In this document: positions 6,042-8,131 of the stretch, in pieces
How positions within the stretch are numbered: the first letter of the stretch is position 1
Layout: the number at the start of each line of letters is the position of its first letter
Origin: Firmicutes bacterium UBA3906
GTDB taxonomy: Bacteria > Bacillota > Clostridia > Caldicoprobacterales > DTU083
Length of the DNA: 8,131 bases
Assembly: GCA_002391555.1 (NCBI GenBank)
Contig: DGFG01000120.1
Span: 1-8,131 of the forward strand
Reading direction: 5' to 3'
Program-made: the position numbers and the translations under genes
The notes under the pieces: model-generated
Told to the model about the DNA's origin: nothing
Database searches by the model: none
The model's input: the letters and a program-made list of their open reading frames with translations, nothing else

Positions 6042-6566
6042 ATGAGTAAAAAAATATCAGTACCAGCAAATATAAATGAAATAAAAGACCTTAGGGCAGG
6101 GGATATAGTCTATGTCTCTGGCCTACTACTAACGGCTAGGGATGCTGCCCACAAGCGGCTTATAGACCAGCTAGACAGGGGAGAAAGGCTCCCCATTGAC
6201 CTAGAAAACCAGGCCCTATACTATACTGGTCCTTGTCCGGCTCCTCCTGGCAGGCCTATAGGGTCCTGTGGTCCTACGACCTCCTCCCGTATGGATACCT
6301 ATACTCCAAGGCTACTAGACCTAGGCCTAAAGCTAATGATAGGCAAGGGTCAGCGCAGTCCTGCTGTTATTGAGAGCATGGTAAAAAACGGGGCTGTATA
6401 TCTGGCTGCAACGGGCGGAGCTGGAGCCTTAATTGCAAGGTCTGTTATAGAGGCTAGTATCATAGCATATGAGGACCTGGGCCCAGAGGCCATACATAGG
6501 CTGACGGTAAAAGATATGCCCCTTATAGTAGCAATAGATTCAAGGGGCAATAGCCTATATAAATAA
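6042..6566 (+). CDS. Fumarate hydratase, class I, beta subunit
   Basis: The product is 174 residues, close to the usual size for the separate beta subunit (FumB-C-terminal/TtdB family). Hallmarks are TARDAAHKR (residues 31-39), YYTGPCPAPPGRPIGSCGPTT in the 60s to 80s (substrate-binding swivelling domain), SRMDTYTP and LMIGKGQRS. It pairs with the alpha subunit to form the hydro-lyase active site. The start is ATG at 6042, preceded by AAGGA at 6030-6034 with 7-nt spacing. The frame is open further upstream to 5988, but that extension overlaps the alpha gene and has no ribosome binding site. It is the last gene of the malic enzyme-fumarase operon. The next gene is convergent, 63 nt away, and no strong terminator hairpin is visible between them. 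Confidence 0.93.
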   Translation: MSKKISVPANINEIKDLRAGDIVYVSGLLLTARDAAHKRLIDQLDRGERLPIDLENQALYYTGPCPAPPGRPIGSCGPTTSSRMDTYTPRLLDLGLKLMIGKGQRSPAVIESMVKNGAVYLAATGGAGALIARSVIEASIIAYEDLGPEAIHRLTVKDMPLIVAIDSRGNSLYK

Positions 6567-6629
6567 TCCCTCCCATAAAAGGTTACAAATCTTAAATACC
6601 CATATTAGGCCAACCAGCTATTAGAGCTT

Positions 6630-8131
6630 TTACTTTTTTCTGAGGGCCTTTTTTCTAGCTAATAGGTCCTGGTACTGGTCATCTAGGTCCTGGTACTCCT
6701 GGCTATCGGCCTTTGCCATACTAAGCCTTGCAAGTACCCTTGCTAGCTCATGGTCTAGTAAGATCTCATCCTCCATAGGCCCTGTCTTGCTAGCCTTGTC
6801 TGCAGCAAGGCCTGGCTTATGGTCTTTACTAATATCTTCTTTGTCTGCCCCTCCACTTTCTTGATAGGAGGTCTCATAGGCCTTTAGATAGGCTTTGGGC
6901 TCTTGCTCGATCCTTCTGATTATTCCATTCTTAAAGACCAGTAGCTTTTCACATATCTGCTCTAGCATATACCTGTCATGGGTAACTAGTATTATTGTTC
7001 CCTCATACTGGCTTAGGGCCTCCTCTAGCTGTTCCCTGGCCTGGAGGTCTAAATGATTTGTTGGCTCATCTAGTATTAATAGATCATAGTCATGGTATAT
7101 AAGCTTAGCAAGCTTTAGCCTAGTCCTCTCACCAAGGCTCAGGTCAGAAACCTGCTTTTGCAGATGTTGCTCCCTAAGGCCCATATTAGCTAGCAGGGTA
7201 CGAAGTAGCCCTAGCTGCCGCCTGTCTGCAACTTCAAACATATCAAGGGCCCTTGTGTCCTCAGTCATATCATGGACATCTTGACAAACATAACCGATCC
7301 TTACACCAGGGCTAACAAAGAGGCTACCTGATAGGGACTCCTGGCCCATAAAGGCCTTGATAAGCGTGGTCTTGCCACAGCCATTCTGGCCAAAGATTCC
7401 TATCCTTTCTCCCCTTTGTATATAAAAGCTGCTATCGGCAAAGAGGGTCCTATCACCAAAGGCCTTGCCTATGCCTCTGGCATCAATAATGCTTTTCCCT
7501 CCCTTGCCCTCACTTTCAAAGGCAAATTTGACCCTTCCATAGACCTTAGGCTTTTCTACCCCCTCGACCTTTAGCCTTTCTAGCCTTTTAAGCTTGGACT
7601 TTACCGCCCTGTCAAGCTTTTTTGCCTTTACCCGCTTGTATTCCTTGGTACCCATCTTATTGCCTGCGGAGTCAACCTTGGTGGACTCCCTATGGGCCTT
7701 GCCTGACCAGCCCTTTAACTGTCTAATCTGATCATTTAGCCTTTTTTTGTATTCCTCCTGGATCTGGTAAGCATGCAGGCTAGCCTGATATCTTTTTTCC
7801 TTTTCCCTGCGATAGTAGGAGTAATTGCCCTTGTATTCCTCTAGTCTGCCATCCTCTAGCTCCAAGATCCGGTCCACAGTCTTGTCTAGGAAATATCGGT
7901 CATGGGATATAATAATAATTGTCCCCTTGTAGCCCTTTAGTTCACTAATCAGCCAGCTAGTCCCCTGAAAGTCCAAGTGATTTGTAGGCTCATCTAATAT
8001 CAACAGGTCAGGGCTCTCCGCCCAGACCCCTGCCAGGGCCAGCTTGGTCCTCTCACCACCACTTAAGCCATCAAACCGTTGGTCTTCCCAGGAGTGGACC
8101 GCCCTATTGCCTAGCATACTGGTTATATGCA
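6630..8131 (-). CDS. ABC-F family ATPase, N-terminus outside the window
   Basis: The frame is open to the right edge, so the gene continues beyond 8131; about 500 residues are visible and the first Walker A motif is missing. Counting from the first visible Met (8117): signature LSGGE (18-22), Walker B LLILDEPTNHLD (38-49) and SHDR (71-74) of the first ATPase domain; a Lys/Arg-rich helical linker (about 100-200) with GWSGKAHRES; then the second domain with Walker A GQNGCGKTT (243-251), signature LSLGE (326-330), Walker B LLILDEPTNHLD (346-357) and THDR (369-372). A charged tail ends in a probable coiled coil (about 450-495). There are no membrane segments, so it is a cytosolic ABC-F protein, a class that binds the ribosomal E site and acts as translation factors or antibiotic-resistance ribosome-protection proteins. 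The AHRES-type linker and LSxGE second signature recall the resistance-type branch, but this is inference. No clear terminator follows. Confidence 0.93.
   Translation of the reverse strand, partial: HITSMLGNRAVHSWEDQRFDGLSGGERTKLALAGVWAESPDLLILDEPTNHLDFQGTSWLISELKGYKGTIIIISHDRYFLDKTVDRILELEDGRLEEYKGNYSYYRREKEKRYQASLHAYQIQEEYKKRLNDQIRQLKGWSGKAHRESTKVDSAGNKMGTKEYKRVKAKKLDRAVKSKLKRLERLKVEGVEKPKVYGRVKFAFESEGKGGKSIIDARGIGKAFGDRTLFADSSFYIQRGERIGIFGQNGCGKTTLIKAFMGQESLSGSLFVSPGVRIGYVCQDVHDMTEDTRALDMFEVADRRQLGLLRTLLANMGLREQHLQKQVSDLSLGERTRLKLAKLIYHDYDLLILDEPTNHLDLQAREQLEEALSQYEGTIILVTHDRYMLEQICEKLLVFKNGIIRRIEQEPKAYLKAYETSYQESGGADKEDISKDHKPGLAADKASKTGPMEDEILLDHELARVLARLSMAKADSQEYQDLDDQYQDLLARKKALRKK

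Noticed and set aside
6567..6629. Bidirectional terminator between fumarase beta and the ABC-F gene
   Set aside because: Only a 4-bp AGCT/AGCT pairing was found before a short T-run, too weak to call.
1..8131. Mobile element, prophage, CRISPR array, tRNA or rRNA
   Set aside because: No transposase or integrase motif, regularly spaced repeat array, tRNA cloverleaf or rRNA segment was seen; codon style is uniform across the genes.

Overview
The window looks like chromosomal DNA from a low-to-mid GC member of the Firmicutes (Bacillota), probably an anaerobic clostridial or Tissierellia-type bacterium. Three things point there. The walJ-htrA-rlmH gene neighbourhood is typical of Firmicutes. The ribosome binding sites are strong and AGGAGG-like, two of them in front of TTG start codons. 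The fumarase is the two-subunit, oxygen-sensitive iron-sulfur type. The codon usage is distinctive: CTA for Leu, ATA for Ile and AGG for Arg are all common, and the tetramer CTAG is unusually frequent. I cannot name the genus from the sequence alone.

Left half, minus strand (about 3970 down to 1): a leader region, then walJ (MBL-fold hydrolase), htrA (trypsin-like protease with a PDZ domain), a structured intergenic stretch of about 330 bp, a CPBP/CAAX-type membrane protease gene, and rlmH (23S rRNA methyltransferase), which runs off the left edge. This is an envelope-maintenance cluster with an rRNA modification gene at its end. Two proteases, one soluble-facing and one intramembrane, sit between walJ and rlmH. 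A terminator-like structure between htrA and the CPBP gene suggests two transcription units.

Centre and right, plus strand (3954-6566): a compact operon starting from an extended -10 promoter. It holds malic enzyme, fumarase alpha and fumarase beta, joining fumarate, malate and pyruvate in one three-gene unit. The divergent region between walJ and malic enzyme (3797-3994) holds promoters in both directions, an 11-bp tandem direct repeat and a terminator-like hairpin inside the presumed walJ leader.

Right edge, minus strand (8131-6630): the C-terminal three quarters or so of an ABC-F family ATPase, a translation factor or ribosome-protection type protein, convergent with the fumarase operon. 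Its start lies beyond the window.

No tRNA, rRNA, CRISPR array, insertion sequence or prophage gene was seen. Every protein-coding gene belongs to a known family. The least explained parts are the two structured non-coding regions (1561-1714 and 3815-3914).
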